Assembly: GCA_031429355.1 (NCBI GenBank)
Contig: JANOZM010000013.1
Location: forward strand, 558,001 to 622,000
DNA from: JANOZM01 sp031429355
GTDB lineage: Bacteria; Pseudomonadota; Gammaproteobacteria; Burkholderiales; Burkholderiaceae_E
Direction of reading: 5' to 3'
Length of the DNA: 64,000 nt
Made by a program: the position numbers and the translations under genes. Below the pieces are notes generated by a model. It was not told the origin of the DNA. It searched no databases and saw only the letters and a list, made by a program, of their open reading frames with translations. Shown here piece by piece: positions 33,485-42,186 of this stretch; position 1 is the first letter of the stretch, and each line of letters starts with the position of its first letter.

Positions 33485-34981
33485 ATGGATATCTGGTCAC
33501 AGTTAATGGGCGGGTTTGCGGTTGCAGGCACGCCAATCAATTTGTTGTGGGCCTTTTTGGGCTGTGTATTAGGGACCGCCATTGGCGTCTTACCGGGTCT
33601 GGGCCCGGCCGTCACTATTGCTATGTTGTTGCCAATTACATCGCAAGTAGAACCAACCGCTTCGATGATTTTCTTTGCGGGTATTTACTACGGTGCAATG
33701 TACGGTGGTTCAACGACTTCAATTTTACTCAATACCCCAGGTGAAACTGGTTCAATGGTAACCGCGCTTGAGGGCTTTAAAATGGCCAAGCACGGGCGTG
33801 CTGGAGCTGCTTTAGCGACTGCGGCCGTCGGTTCATTTGTAGCTGGAACAATCGCTACAATTTTGGTTACTTTATTTGCGCCTGTTGTGGCGGACTACGC
33901 GGTGAAGTTAGGCCCACCAGAGTTTTTTTGTTTGGTCTTACTAGCGTTTACGACTGTTAGCGCAGTGCTTGGTGGCAGCGCCTTGCGCGGTATAACTGCT
34001 TTGCTGATTGGTCTTGCAATTGGGCTTGTCGGTATCGACCCCATTATGGGCGTGGTTCGATACACCGCCGGTATTGCCGAATTTATGGACGGCCTAGAGG
34101 TCGTCTTAATCGCCGTAGGATTGTTTGCTATTGGTGAAGGCATGTATACCGTTTTATTCGAAGGGCCGCGTGAAAGCGCCATGAATAAAATGAGCAGTAT
34201 TTACATGACTAAGACCGAATGGAAACGTTCTTGGCCCGCTTGGTTACGAGGTACGCTAATTGGGTTTCCGTTTGGAACAATCCCGGCTGGCGGTTCCGAA
34301 ATTCCAACTTTTCTAAGTTACGCAACCGAAAAAAAGTTTAGCAAATACCCCAAAGAATTTGGTACAACTGGTGCTATTGAAGGCGTGGCAGGACCAGAGG
34401 CGGCCAACAACGCAGCGATAACGGCAACCTTAATCCCGTTGCTAACCCTAGGTATTCCGACATCGGTAACTACAGCAATTTTGCTTAGTGCGTTACAAAA
34501 TCACGGCTTGCAACCAGGGCCGACCTTGTTTACAACGTCGTCGGCATTGGTCTGGGCAATGATAGCTTCCCTTTACATCGGTAACGTCATGTTGCTGATC
34601 TTAAACCTGCCACTGGTGGGCCTCTGGGTTAAGTTGCTTAAAATCCCTCGGCCGCAGTTGTACTCAGGAATTCTAGTGTTTGCGACGGTAGGCGTTTACG
34701 GTATGCGCCAAAGTTCGTTCGATTTATTTTTAATGTTCGTGGTCGGAATGTTCGGCGTTTTAATTCGGCGCTTCGATTTCCCTTCGGCTCCTGTGATCGT
34801 AGGGATGATTCTTGGTCCCATTGGCGAAACCCAATTGCGTAACGCCATTTCGATTGGTGATGGAAAGTGGTCAGTTTTTGTAAATCGGCCCATCTCGCTG
34901 TTTTTGCTAGTTGTAACGGCTTTAATTTTAATTGTGCCGCCAATTGTTCGCGCACGAGGTAAACTACAAAAAACTTCTTAA
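33485..34981 (+). CDS. tctA: Tripartite tricarboxylate transporter large membrane subunit
   Basis: This 498-residue permease has about twelve helices and is well conserved: GVLPGLGPAVTIAMLLPIT, YYGAMYGGSTTSILLNTPGE, FKMAKHGRAGAAL, FGTIPAGGSEIPTFLSYATE, EGVAGPEAANNAAITATLIP and TLGIPTSVTTAILLSALQ. It is the channel of the secondary transporter fed by TctC. The ATG at 33485 directly follows the tctB stop; an in-frame GTG at 33470 overlapping tctB is the alternative. phnD follows after only 19 bases. Confidence 0.9.
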   Translation: MDIWSQLMGGFAVAGTPINLLWAFLGCVLGTAIGVLPGLGPAVTIAMLLPITSQVEPTASMIFFAGIYYGAMYGGSTTSILLNTPGETGSMVTALEGFKMAKHGRAGAALATAAVGSFVAGTIATILVTLFAPVVADYAVKLGPPEFFCLVLLAFTTVSAVLGGSALRGITALLIGLAIGLVGIDPIMGVVRYTAGIAEFMDGLEVVLIAVGLFAIGEGMYTVLFEGPRESAMNKMSSIYMTKTEWKRSWPAWLRGTLIGFPFGTIPAGGSEIPTFLSYATEKKFSKYPKEFGTTGAIEGVAGPEAANNAAITATLIPLLTLGIPTSVTTAILLSALQNHGLQPGPTLFTTSSALVWAMIASLYIGNVMLLILNLPLVGLWVKLLKIPRPQLYSGILVFATVGVYGMRQSSFDLFLMFVVGMFGVLIRRFDFPSAPVIVGMILGPIGETQLRNAISIGDGKWSVFVNRPISLFLLVVTALILIVPPIVRARGKLQKTS

Positions 34982-35000
34982 TAATACATAGGGTAACGCA

Positions 35001-36044
35001 ATGGATTACACGAAAATGAAACTCTCCGGCGCGTCGCTGCGTTTAAGCGTAGTTGGGTTGTTAACCACTATTTCTCTGGCTGCTTCGCCCAACTTGTTTG
35101 CTCAAGCTGATAATTGCTCTAATCGTGGCGAATTAGATGCCCAATATTGCGACGCTAACAAAGACTTGGTTGCTGATGCGCCTACCGATGCTAAGAAATT
35201 TAAAAACCCGTCAACAATCGTATTCACCTATACACCTGTAGAAGACCCCGCTGTTTACGAAAAAGTGTTTTCACCTTTTACGCAGCATTTAGCGCAGTGC
35301 ACGGCTAAAAAAGTAGTGTTTTTTCAAGTGCAAAGTAATGCTGCCGAAATTGAGGCAATGCGTTCAGGTCGCTTGCATGTAGGCGGTTTTTCTACTGGCC
35401 CAACAGCGTTTGCAGTAAACATTGCGGGCGCAGTTCCGTTTGCCGTAAAAGGCGGCGAGAAAGAGTTTCAGGGTTACAACTTAATTTTAATTGTTAAAAA
35501 AGATAGCGCATTTCAAAAGCCTGCCGATTTAAAAGGTAAAAAAGTTGCACATACATCGCCTTCGTCTAACTCAGGTAACTTGGCGCCATTGGCACTGTTT
35601 CCTGGCGAAGGGTTAACACCTGATAAAGACTACAAAATCTTATTTTCGGGCAAGCACGACCAATCAATTTTAGGCGTCAATACCGGTGACTACGATGCGG
35701 CTGCCGTTGCATCGGATGTATTTCAACGCATGGTTTCACGTGGGACAATTAAAGAAGAAAATTTTCGCATTATTTATCGCAGTCCAAAGTTTCCGACTTC
35801 GTCTTTCGCTATGGCGCACGACTTAGAGCCGGCCTTAGCTGCTAAGCTAAAGCAGTGCTTTTACGAATATCGCTTTAATGACGAAATGAAAAAAGCCTTT
35901 GACGGTGCGGATCGTTTCTTCCCAATTACTTATCAAAAAGATTGGGACATCGTTCGTAAAGTAGCGGCTTCGGGTGGCGAATCATTTGGGCGCGCAAACT
36001 ACGAACAAGAGCAAGCCCGAGAAGCAGCCGCAAAGAAAAAGTAA
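35001..36044 (+). CDS. phnD: Phosphonate/phosphite ABC transporter binding protein
   Basis: This 347-residue periplasmic protein of the PhnD family has a signal peptide (LSVVGLLTTISLAASPNLFAQ). Family landmarks are IVFTYTPVEDPAVYEKVFSP, MRSGRLHVGGFSTGPTAFAV, ADLKGKKVAHTSPSSNSGNL and DYDAAAVASDVFQRMV. Members bind phosphonates, phosphite or phosphate esters; the exact ligand is open. The sequence near residues 23-50 (Cys-rich, DNCSNRGELDAQYCDANKD) is an insertion before the domain. It begins a phnDCEE set that appears to be transcribed with tctCBA. Confidence 0.88.
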   Translation: MDYTKMKLSGASLRLSVVGLLTTISLAASPNLFAQADNCSNRGELDAQYCDANKDLVADAPTDAKKFKNPSTIVFTYTPVEDPAVYEKVFSPFTQHLAQCTAKKVVFFQVQSNAAEIEAMRSGRLHVGGFSTGPTAFAVNIAGAVPFAVKGGEKEFQGYNLILIVKKDSAFQKPADLKGKKVAHTSPSSNSGNLAPLALFPGEGLTPDKDYKILFSGKHDQSILGVNTGDYDAAAVASDVFQRMVSRGTIKEENFRIIYRSPKFPTSSFAMAHDLEPALAAKLKQCFYEYRFNDEMKKAFDGADRFFPITYQKDWDIVRKVAASGGESFGRANYEQEQAREAAAKKK

Positions 36045-36076
36045 AATCTTAAACAGTTATTTTTCAAAGCGGCTGC

Positions 36077-36832
36077 ATGTCTGCAATTATCAGTAGCAAC
36101 ACCCTGCAAATAAAAGACCTAGTTAAGGCTTATCAACGTGATAAGCCGGTACTAAAGGGTATCAACCTAACAGTGCAGGGTGCCGGTCTAACGGCCATCA
36201 TTGGCCCATCAGGGACTGGTAAATCCACTCTTATACGCTGCATTAATCGTCTCGTAGAACCTACTAGCGGCCAAATTTTATTGGGCTCACTCGATCTAAC
36301 CCAATTGTCGGGATCGGCGTTGCGGCATGGTAGGCGCTCTATCGGTATGGTGTTTCAAGAGTACAACTTAGTCGAGCGTTTATCGGTAATGGAAAATTTG
36401 CTTACGGGCCGATTAGGTTACACCAGCGCGTGGGCCGCTTGGCGACGTAAGTTTTCACAAGTTGATATTGATACTGCGTTTGATTTGTTAAATACTGTTG
36501 GGCTTGGTGACTTTGCTGGCCGACGTGCCGATGCTTTATCGGGCGGCCAGCGCCAACGCGTAGGCATAGCGCGGGCGCTTATGCAGCAACCCCAATTAAT
36601 GCTTGCCGACGAACCGACCTCGTCGCTTGATCCAAAAACATCCATCGAAATTATGGAACTTTTGCGCGAACAGGGCTTAGCCAAAAACATTCCGGTGTTG
36701 GTTAATATGCATGACGTAGAGTTGGCAAAAAAGTTTGCTGATCGCATTGTCGGAATGGCCGGTGGGCAAGTCGTTTTTGATGGACCACCCAACCAACTTG
36801 GAACAGAAGACCTCCAGCGTATTTATGGATAG
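36077..36832 (+). CDS. phnC: Phosphonate ABC transporter ATPase
   Basis: This 251-residue ATP-binding subunit has Walker A GPSGTGKSTLIRCINRL, the PhnC-type VFQEYNLVERLSVMENLLTG around the Q-loop, signature LSGGQRQRVGIARAL, Walker B LMLADEPTSSLDP and the switch His in VNMHDVELAKKFADRI. It energises uptake through the two PhnE permeases that follow. The phnE start lies inside its last codons (8-base overlap). The start is 32 bases after phnD. Confidence 0.92.
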   Translation: MSAIISSNTLQIKDLVKAYQRDKPVLKGINLTVQGAGLTAIIGPSGTGKSTLIRCINRLVEPTSGQILLGSLDLTQLSGSALRHGRRSIGMVFQEYNLVERLSVMENLLTGRLGYTSAWAAWRRKFSQVDIDTAFDLLNTVGLGDFAGRRADALSGGQRQRVGIARALMQQPQLMLADEPTSSLDPKTSIEIMELLREQGLAKNIPVLVNMHDVELAKKFADRIVGMAGGQVVFDGPPNQLGTEDLQRIYG

Positions 36833-37652
36833 GACTTGGTCTAGTGCCAAACCCTATACGGGTGCCAAACCATTTACTAGTTCCAACACTAGTAAAGCAA
36901 TCGCTTTATGTTTGTTGATTTATTTTATATACGCGGCGGCACAGTTAGACTTTACTTGGGCACGGTTTGAGCAAGGTCTCGGGCAGGGCGCAAAGTTTAT
37001 AGCCCGCATGTTTCCGCCCGCAATGGATAAGTGGGACGTGTTATCCAAAGGGTTAATCGAAAGTTTGCAGATGGCAGTGCTTGCGTCAGCGCTTGGCATT
37101 GCGTTAGCGATACCACTGTCTTTTTTAGGTGCACGCAATTTAATGCCCGTTTGGGTCACTTGGCCGATACGATTTTTAGTGGCTTTTTGTCGGGCATTTC
37201 ATCCGGTGATCGTCGCTATTATTTTCGTTAAAGCCGTTGGCTTTGGTGCGGTTGCTGGCGTTTTTGCATTGGCGCTTGCCACGATTGGATTCATTGGAAA
37301 ATTGTTTACCGATGCCATCGAAGAAATTTCGATGAAGCAAATTGAAGCTGTGCGCGCCACTGGCGCTGGGTTTATGAATGTTATTATTTTTGCAGTTATT
37401 CCACAGGTCTTGGGGCGTTTTGTAGGTTTTGTAACCTATCAAGTCGATAGTAATTTACGCAATTCGACTATGGTTGGCGTAGTGGGTGCAGGTGGCCTTG
37501 GCGGTACTTTATCTTCGGCCTTCCAGCGGTTTGACTACGATTTTGTTTTTACGATCTTAGCCACCATTATCGTCATTATCGTCTTGGGTGAAGTGTTAGC
37601 CAATTGGGTGCGTAAAGTATTTGTTGGAGTGCAAGATACTCGTGTCGTCTAA
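36825..37652 (+). CDS. phnE: Phosphonate ABC transporter permease, first PhnE
   Basis: This permease of about 275 residues has an N-terminal helix (SKAIALCLLIYFIYAAAQL) and the PhnE core: GLIESLQMAVLASALGIALA, FLGARNLMPVWVTWPIRFLV, VAFCRAFHPVIVAIIFVKAV, then the EAA-type coupling loop EAVRATGAGFMNVIIFAVIP and GVVGAGGLGGTLSSAFQRFD. The ATG at 36825 overlaps the phnC stop; a longer frame upstream runs inside phnC and is rejected. It pairs with the second PhnE to form a heterodimeric channel, the usual arrangement for phosphonate systems in this group. Confidence 0.9.
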   Translation: MDRTWSSAKPYTGAKPFTSSNTSKAIALCLLIYFIYAAAQLDFTWARFEQGLGQGAKFIARMFPPAMDKWDVLSKGLIESLQMAVLASALGIALAIPLSFLGARNLMPVWVTWPIRFLVAFCRAFHPVIVAIIFVKAVGFGAVAGVFALALATIGFIGKLFTDAIEEISMKQIEAVRATGAGFMNVIIFAVIPQVLGRFVGFVTYQVDSNLRNSTMVGVVGAGGLGGTLSSAFQRFDYDFVFTILATIIVIIVLGEVLANWVRKVFVGVQDTRVV

Positions 37653-38451
37653 TTTCTTGCAATCCATTCGCGTTTGGGAACGCTACACTTCGCAGCAGCG
37701 CTTGGCGCGATTTACGGTTTGGTTTTTTGTTGTCTTAGCCATTGTTGTTTCGCTGCGTACCGTCGACGTTATTACCGAGTTTTTGTGGGACGCCCCCGAG
37801 CAAATGAAAGACATGTTGCAACGCATGTGGCCGGTCGAATGGGGGTTTTATAAAAAAGGCGTCCACGAGGCCTTAATCGAAACGATTCATATCGCCAGCT
37901 TAGGCACCGTGATGTCTATTGCCATGGCTTTGCCATTGGGGTTTTTAGTCGCTCGCAACGTAACGCCGTACCCACTGGTTAACTTTGTAGCGCGCGTTTT
38001 GTTGGTTGCTAGCCGCTCTGTTAATTCTTTGGTTTGGGCCCTTTTGTTTGTGGCGGTGTTTGGGCCAGGTGCATTAGCCGGAACATTCGCCATCGCATTT
38101 CGCTCGGTCGGTTTTGTCGGTAAATTAATTGGCGAAGCACTAGAAGAAACTGCGCCTGGCCCAATCGAAGCGTTAGTTGCCAGTGGCAGCAATAAAGGCG
38201 CGCAAATGCGCTATGGGTTTTGGCCAGCAATTAGCCCTGCGTTTTGGTCGATTGTTTTGCTGCGTTGGGACATTAACGTGCGCGAATCGTCAGTACTTGG
38301 TTTAGTAGGCGCAGGTGGTATTGGTATGGCTCTCAATGCGTCGATTGATACTTTTCAGTGGGACCGTGTTGCCTTAATTTTGGTTTGCGTATTTGCTATT
38401 GTTATCGTGGCTGAAATTGTTGTTAGCCAAATTCGAAAGCGTGTTCTTTAA
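37642..38451 (+). CDS. phnE: Phosphonate ABC transporter permease, second PhnE
   Basis: This permease of about 269 residues resembles the first: GVHEALIETIHIASLGTVMS, PLGFLVARNVTPYPLVNFVA, RVLLVASRSVNSLVWALLFV, the coupling loop IEALVASGSNKGAQMRYGFW and GLVGAGGIGMALNASIDTFQ. The GTG at 37642 overlaps the end of the first phnE by 11 bases and is preferred over a TTG at 37621. Its stop is 4 bases from the stop of the convergent dioxygenase-like gene, so no terminator fits between them. Confidence 0.88.
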   Translation: MSSNFLQSIRVWERYTSQQRLARFTVWFFVVLAIVVSLRTVDVITEFLWDAPEQMKDMLQRMWPVEWGFYKKGVHEALIETIHIASLGTVMSIAMALPLGFLVARNVTPYPLVNFVARVLLVASRSVNSLVWALLFVAVFGPGALAGTFAIAFRSVGFVGKLIGEALEETAPGPIEALVASGSNKGAQMRYGFWPAISPAFWSIVLLRWDINVRESSVLGLVGAGGIGMALNASIDTFQWDRVALILVCVFAIVIVAEIVVSQIRKRVL

Positions 38452-38455
38452 ACAA

Positions 38456-39319
38456 TCACGTTCGAAATTCCGCAATGTCGGGCACGGAACCCCACATACA
38501 AAACGAAGCGTTTTCACGGGGAAATTGGCGGGGTACATAATTTAGTTCTTCTTGCGCACTAATATGCCGAACCCCCGTTGAGTATTCAAAAATCATTCCA
38601 TTAGGGCCTTCGAAATACAAAAATACGGCACCCGATGTTGGATGCCGCCCCGGGCCAAATACAATTTTTACACCCAGTTGTTTTAACTGATACCAAGCGC
38701 GCATGACATCGTCAATTGACTCGACCTGATGATTGATATGCTGGACACCGTAGTGAGTTGAGGGAAACAACGCAATGCGATGATGCACTTCATCAATCCG
38801 TAGTAACGGGGCCGTGCCGATTCGGTCGCTTACTTTTGCGCCTAAAACTTGGGTCCAGAACGCTTCATCGCGAAGTGGGTCGGTTGTACATAAACCAATA
38901 TGGCTAAATCCTGTAATACCCGCATCGCGGCTAGGAAAATAGCGTCGCCCACTGGAATGCGGGCGCACCACTAAATCAATTTTGTTACCCGACGGGTCGG
39001 TAAATTGGATACCCGAATTAATGCGGCGCTGCTCTAATTGACCAGCGTTTAATAAGTTTACTTGTACATTGGCATTGTCTAAATGGTTCGTCGCCTGTTC
39101 TAGTTCGGTTGTGTTGGAAAGCTCAAAACCGACCGTTTGATCTTCAGGTTTTCCAGTGAAATAAACCAAAGTATGGTCTCGTTGGTCGCTGCGAAAATAC
39201 AACTGATTGGCGTCTTGCCTAATCAGTTCTAAACCCAAAATCGAGCATGCGTACACCTTGGCAGCTTCGAGGTCTTTTGTGCCTAATCGCACATAACGGA
39301 TGTCGTGTAAATTAATCAA
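38456..39319 (-). CDS. VOC-family extradiol-dioxygenase-like protein
   Basis: This protein of about 288 residues is built of two glyoxalase/bleomycin-fold repeats (IRYVRLGTKDLEAAKVYACS and, later, ITGFSHIGLCTTDPLRDEAF). The three metal ligands of type-I extradiol dioxygenases are in place in the second half: His in GFSHIGLC, His in GVQHINHQV and Glu in MIFEYSTG. It probably opens a catechol-type ring. The start is doubtful. I take TTG 39319, just before the first domain; the longer GTG start at 39454 would add 45 residues without domain character and leave only 19 bases to the divergent gene. There are no other aromatic-degradation genes nearby. Confidence 0.72.
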   Translation of the reverse strand: MINLHDIRYVRLGTKDLEAAKVYACSILGLELIRQDANQLYFRSDQRDHTLVYFTGKPEDQTVGFELSNTTELEQATNHLDNANVQVNLLNAGQLEQRRINSGIQFTDPSGNKIDLVVRPHSSGRRYFPSRDAGITGFSHIGLCTTDPLRDEAFWTQVLGAKVSDRIGTAPLLRIDEVHHRIALFPSTHYGVQHINHQVESIDDVMRAWYQLKQLGVKIVFGPGRHPTSGAVFLYFEGPNGMIFEYSTGVRHISAQEELNYVPRQFPRENASFCMWGSVPDIAEFRT

Positions 39320-39473
39320 TGGACTGTCCAGAAGTACTGATAGTGAATAAAGACAATGTACACCGGCTTTCGACAAAGCGAAAAGTCGGTCTGATCTGTA
39401 CGATTGTCGGTCAGCCAATGCCGCCCAAAGGATAGGATAGGACAAGTGCACCACTAGTAAATAAAATTAATTT

Positions 39474-40382
39474 ATGAGCTCAAATTCCCGCCCCCAAGTT
39501 AAGTCCCTGTATGACTCCCTCGGAGTTGCCGACGACGCAACCACAGCCGAAATTAACATTGCTTTTGCTGAAAAAAAGGCTAGTTTGGAGCTAAAAATTC
39601 GGGCGGGGGATCCAAATGCAGCCTCAGAATTAGTGATGTGGCAGGAAGCCCACCGAACGCTTACCGATTTTACCGAGCGTCGTCGCTACGATTTAATGTT
39701 AGTTGATCGACGAGTGCAAGCAGAGCAGTCGGCCTCGCTTCCAAGAAGATCGCCAGCTCGCTCTAGCGCTTCAAGTCGTGGGTATTCTAGTACGACAGCC
39801 AGCAATGATTCGGTGGCATGGTACGAAAACAAAATGCTATTAGCCTTTGGGGCTTTGATGGTTTTTGGAACGATTGCAGCGGTCTTAGTCGAGAGCCGTA
39901 ACTCTGCTAACGAGAAAAAATTACAACGCGAGCTAGTTGTGCAACAAGAACGTGCACAGTTATTGGAGCAAGATCGTGTGGCCGCAGAAGCCGCAGCGAA
40001 TGCAGCGCGCAATCCGGTTCGAACTGCGGCCGATTTAGCCGACGAGCGCGCCAAACGAGAAGAGCGGCAGCTGCGTTACGATGCTGAACGCGCTTCAAGC
40101 CAAGCTGAATCGAAGCGAGAATATGCACAAATGCGGGTGGAGTCAAAAGAGCGTTCCGAGAAAATGCAGCGCGATTACCGTGAGCAGCGTGAAATGGCCC
40201 AAAATCGCCAGCGCGAAGAAACTGAACGTAGACGAGCGACAGACCGTAATGAAAAAGATCGTCGAGAATTAATCAATATTTACAATGCCGATGGTCGACA
40301 TCACGAAGCGCAAAAACTTTCTCGTTCAAGAGGCGAAGAACTGCGTACGCAGGAATGTTGGCGATTGAATGCGAAGTGTTGA
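39474..40382 (+). CDS. J-domain-like membrane coiled-coil protein
   Basis: This 302-residue protein is of unknown function. Residues about 10-70 (SLYDSLGVADDATTAEINIA to HRTLTDFTERRRYDLM) have the helix pattern and the terminal RRxYD of a DnaJ domain, but the HPD tripeptide needed to stimulate DnaK is missing. A Ser/Arg-rich stretch follows, then one membrane helix (NKMLLAFGALMVFGTIAAVLV, about 118-138) and about 130 residues of charged coiled coil rich in Glu, Arg and Gln. The end carries two cysteines (QECWRLNAKC). It may be a membrane scaffold rather than a co-chaperone. It is transcribed alone, toward the photosynthesis cluster. Confidence 0.65.
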   Translation: MSSNSRPQVKSLYDSLGVADDATTAEINIAFAEKKASLELKIRAGDPNAASELVMWQEAHRTLTDFTERRRYDLMLVDRRVQAEQSASLPRRSPARSSASSRGYSSTTASNDSVAWYENKMLLAFGALMVFGTIAAVLVESRNSANEKKLQRELVVQQERAQLLEQDRVAAEAAANAARNPVRTAADLADERAKREERQLRYDAERASSQAESKREYAQMRVESKERSEKMQRDYREQREMAQNRQREETERRRATDRNEKDRRELINIYNADGRHHEAQKLSRSRGEELRTQECWRLNAKC

Positions 40383-40434
40383 TTAAACTTCTAGGAGCTT
40401 AAAAACATCTAGCACTTTGAATTGGACCTAGAGT

Positions 40435-41250
40435 CTATTGACCAATTAAGTGTCGAACTACTTCACTAAACCCAGCCCCATGCCCGAGCTGCGTAATGTA
40501 TCTCGGCGGGGAATCTAAAATCCCCGATGTTAAATGCGGCAGAATGTTTGCCACACCAACACTGTTTGCAAACTGGGCAAACATTGTTTGATCATTTGGT
40601 GCATCACCAATAAACAACCATTGGTTTGGGTCCGCGATATCCGCAAAATGTTCGCCTATTAGTTTCATCGTTCCAGATGCTTTATCAAAATTTCCCAGCC
40701 ACGCATTGATGTGAATAGAACTGGCACGCGCGTTGCATCCAAGCGCTTCTAGTTCGCAAATTAATTCGTTTACCAAATGCTGCTGCTCGGGCCGCAGTTT
40801 AATTTGCTCATTGAAATCAATCGCTATATCGGCGCAGCGGTAGTTGTTATCTACGGCAAATGTCAGCGGGCTAAAGCGCGGCAATACTTGTTTGCAGCGC
40901 TTCAATAGCGCGTCACGTTTGTGCTGCATATCGGGTTCGTAGAAATGAACTTCAATTGCACCATTTGCGTCTTTGGTTAAGTAGGTGCCACCGCTTTCTG
41001 CGACTACAGCATCGACAGGCCATTGGGTCAGCATTAAATGCGCCCAGCCGGTAGAACGTCCAGTTACGGGGATGATTTTAAAGCCAGCTGCCTTTAAATC
41101 CCAAAGCGCAGCGTAAGTGGCCGCGCTTAAACTGCCTTTGTGTGTAAGGGTGTCGTCGACATCCGTTAACACACCAACAATGCCTTCGGTTGGCATTTCA
41201 TTTAATGCGAGTGTTTGCTGGTGTGAATGTTTTGTTAGGTTAGTTGGCAA
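40435..41250 (-). CDS. HAD-superfamily phosphatase (Cof/IIB type)
   Basis: This 271-residue protein has the haloacid-dehalogenase motifs in order: VLTDVDDTLTHKG (motif I, nucleophile Asp), IIPVTGRSTGWAHL (motif II), a Lys near FDKASGTMKLI (motif III) and FIGDAPNDQTMFAQF (motif IV). The cap arrangement between motifs II and III places it in subclass IIB, near mannosyl-3-phosphoglycerate and sucrose-phosphate phosphatases. It lies directly downstream of bchO on the same strand with 21 bases between them, so it is probably transcribed with the bch genes. A role in pigment synthesis is not established. The first ~18 residues may be dispensable; an ATG at residue 19 is an alternative start. Confidence 0.78.
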   Translation of the reverse strand: MPTNLTKHSHQQTLALNEMPTEGIVGVLTDVDDTLTHKGSLSAATYAALWDLKAAGFKIIPVTGRSTGWAHLMLTQWPVDAVVAESGGTYLTKDANGAIEVHFYEPDMQHKRDALLKRCKQVLPRFSPLTFAVDNNYRCADIAIDFNEQIKLRPEQQHLVNELICELEALGCNARASSIHINAWLGNFDKASGTMKLIGEHFADIADPNQWLFIGDAPNDQTMFAQFANSVGVANILPHLTSGILDSPPRYITQLGHGAGFSEVVRHLIGQ

Positions 41251-41271
41251 AATAAATATCGGCTAAAAAAA

Positions 41272-42186
41272 CTAAGAGGCCAGTATATCTAGAATTATTT
41301 TTGCAAACTTGGCTGGGTCTTCTTCGTGACCCATGTGCCCTAATGACGGAATACGAATTAAGTCGCTGTTCGCTACTTGTTGATGAACTTGTTCTGAAAT
41401 TTTTGGTGACACTGTTCTATCGCCAGCGCAGGCTAACAAGACGAATTTGCATCCAGCTGACTTGCCGGTAAACGCAGTCGGTAGGGTTTTGCCAAATTCA
41501 ATTAAATCCCATTGCGCCATCATAATTAACGCGGCGCGTGCGTGTTGTGCATTGCTTACAAGTACTTGATAGCACTGTTTGCTCTGAAGCGGTATTTTTG
41601 AGCCGGTTCCGTCTAACAAGTGATCGACTAAAGGAACATAACGCGCCTGCAAAGAAAAGATCTTTGGAATCAATCGATTTTTGGACAACATTTTGGCAAA
41701 GCTAGCCATGCCCGGCATGTTGTAACTTCCAAAAGGTAACAAAGCGCCGTTAATCGAAATTATCGCTGAGATATTAATGTTCGTATCCAAGCGTAAACAT
41801 TCAACAGCAATTGTTGCTCCGGCAGAGTGGCCAATAAAAATACAGTTGGCGATTTTTAAATCGGTTAATAGTTGCAAAATGAGTTGCGCCATTCCTTTAC
41901 TAGACATGTGCGCGTCGTCAGGCAGCTCGGTAAAACCATGGCCGGGTAAGTCTAAAGCCAACACGTTGAATTGCTTTGAAAGTAAGGGGGCTAAACCAGC
42001 CCACGAATGCGCAGAAGCTCCGGTGCCATGTAGTAAAACTATGGTTGGATCACTCGCCGCAGAGGTTTCTTTTTGCGCAGTCCAGCGTTGTATGTGCCAT
42101 TGCAAACCAGAACTCGCAAACAAAGTGCTGTGGTCAGCGTTAGGCCAAGTTGCGCGGTGTTCGTTAAAATTTAAAACTGCGCTCAT
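41272..42186 (-). CDS. bchO: Magnesium-chelatase-associated alpha/beta hydrolase
   Basis: This 304-residue protein has the alpha/beta-hydrolase fold: oxyanion region IVLLHGTGASAHSWAGLAPL, LDLPGHGFTELPDDAHMSSK, nucleophile elbow IFIGHSAGATIAVECL and a C-terminal His in PSLGHMGHEEDP. BchO accompanies BchI and BchD in purple bacteria; its precise role in bacteriochlorophyll synthesis is unproven. The ATG at 42186 overlaps the bchD stop (ATGA), which fixes the start; the longer open frame upstream lies inside bchD. It is third in the hemA-DUF3422-bchI-bchD-bchO leftward series apart from the two first genes, and is followed by a HAD phosphatase. Confidence 0.85.
   Translation of the reverse strand: MSAVLNFNEHRATWPNADHSTLFASSGLQWHIQRWTAQKETSAASDPTIVLLHGTGASAHSWAGLAPLLSKQFNVLALDLPGHGFTELPDDAHMSSKGMAQLILQLLTDLKIANCIFIGHSAGATIAVECLRLDTNINISAIISINGALLPFGSYNMPGMASFAKMLSKNRLIPKIFSLQARYVPLVDHLLDGTGSKIPLQSKQCYQVLVSNAQHARAALIMMAQWDLIEFGKTLPTAFTGKSAGCKFVLLACAGDRTVSPKISEQVHQQVANSDLIRIPSLGHMGHEEDPAKFAKIILDILAS

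Noticed and set aside
36735..36824. Longer upstream start for the first phnE
   Set aside because: It would overlap phnC by about 100 bases; the ATG at 36825 overlaps by only 8 and gives the standard permease N-terminus.
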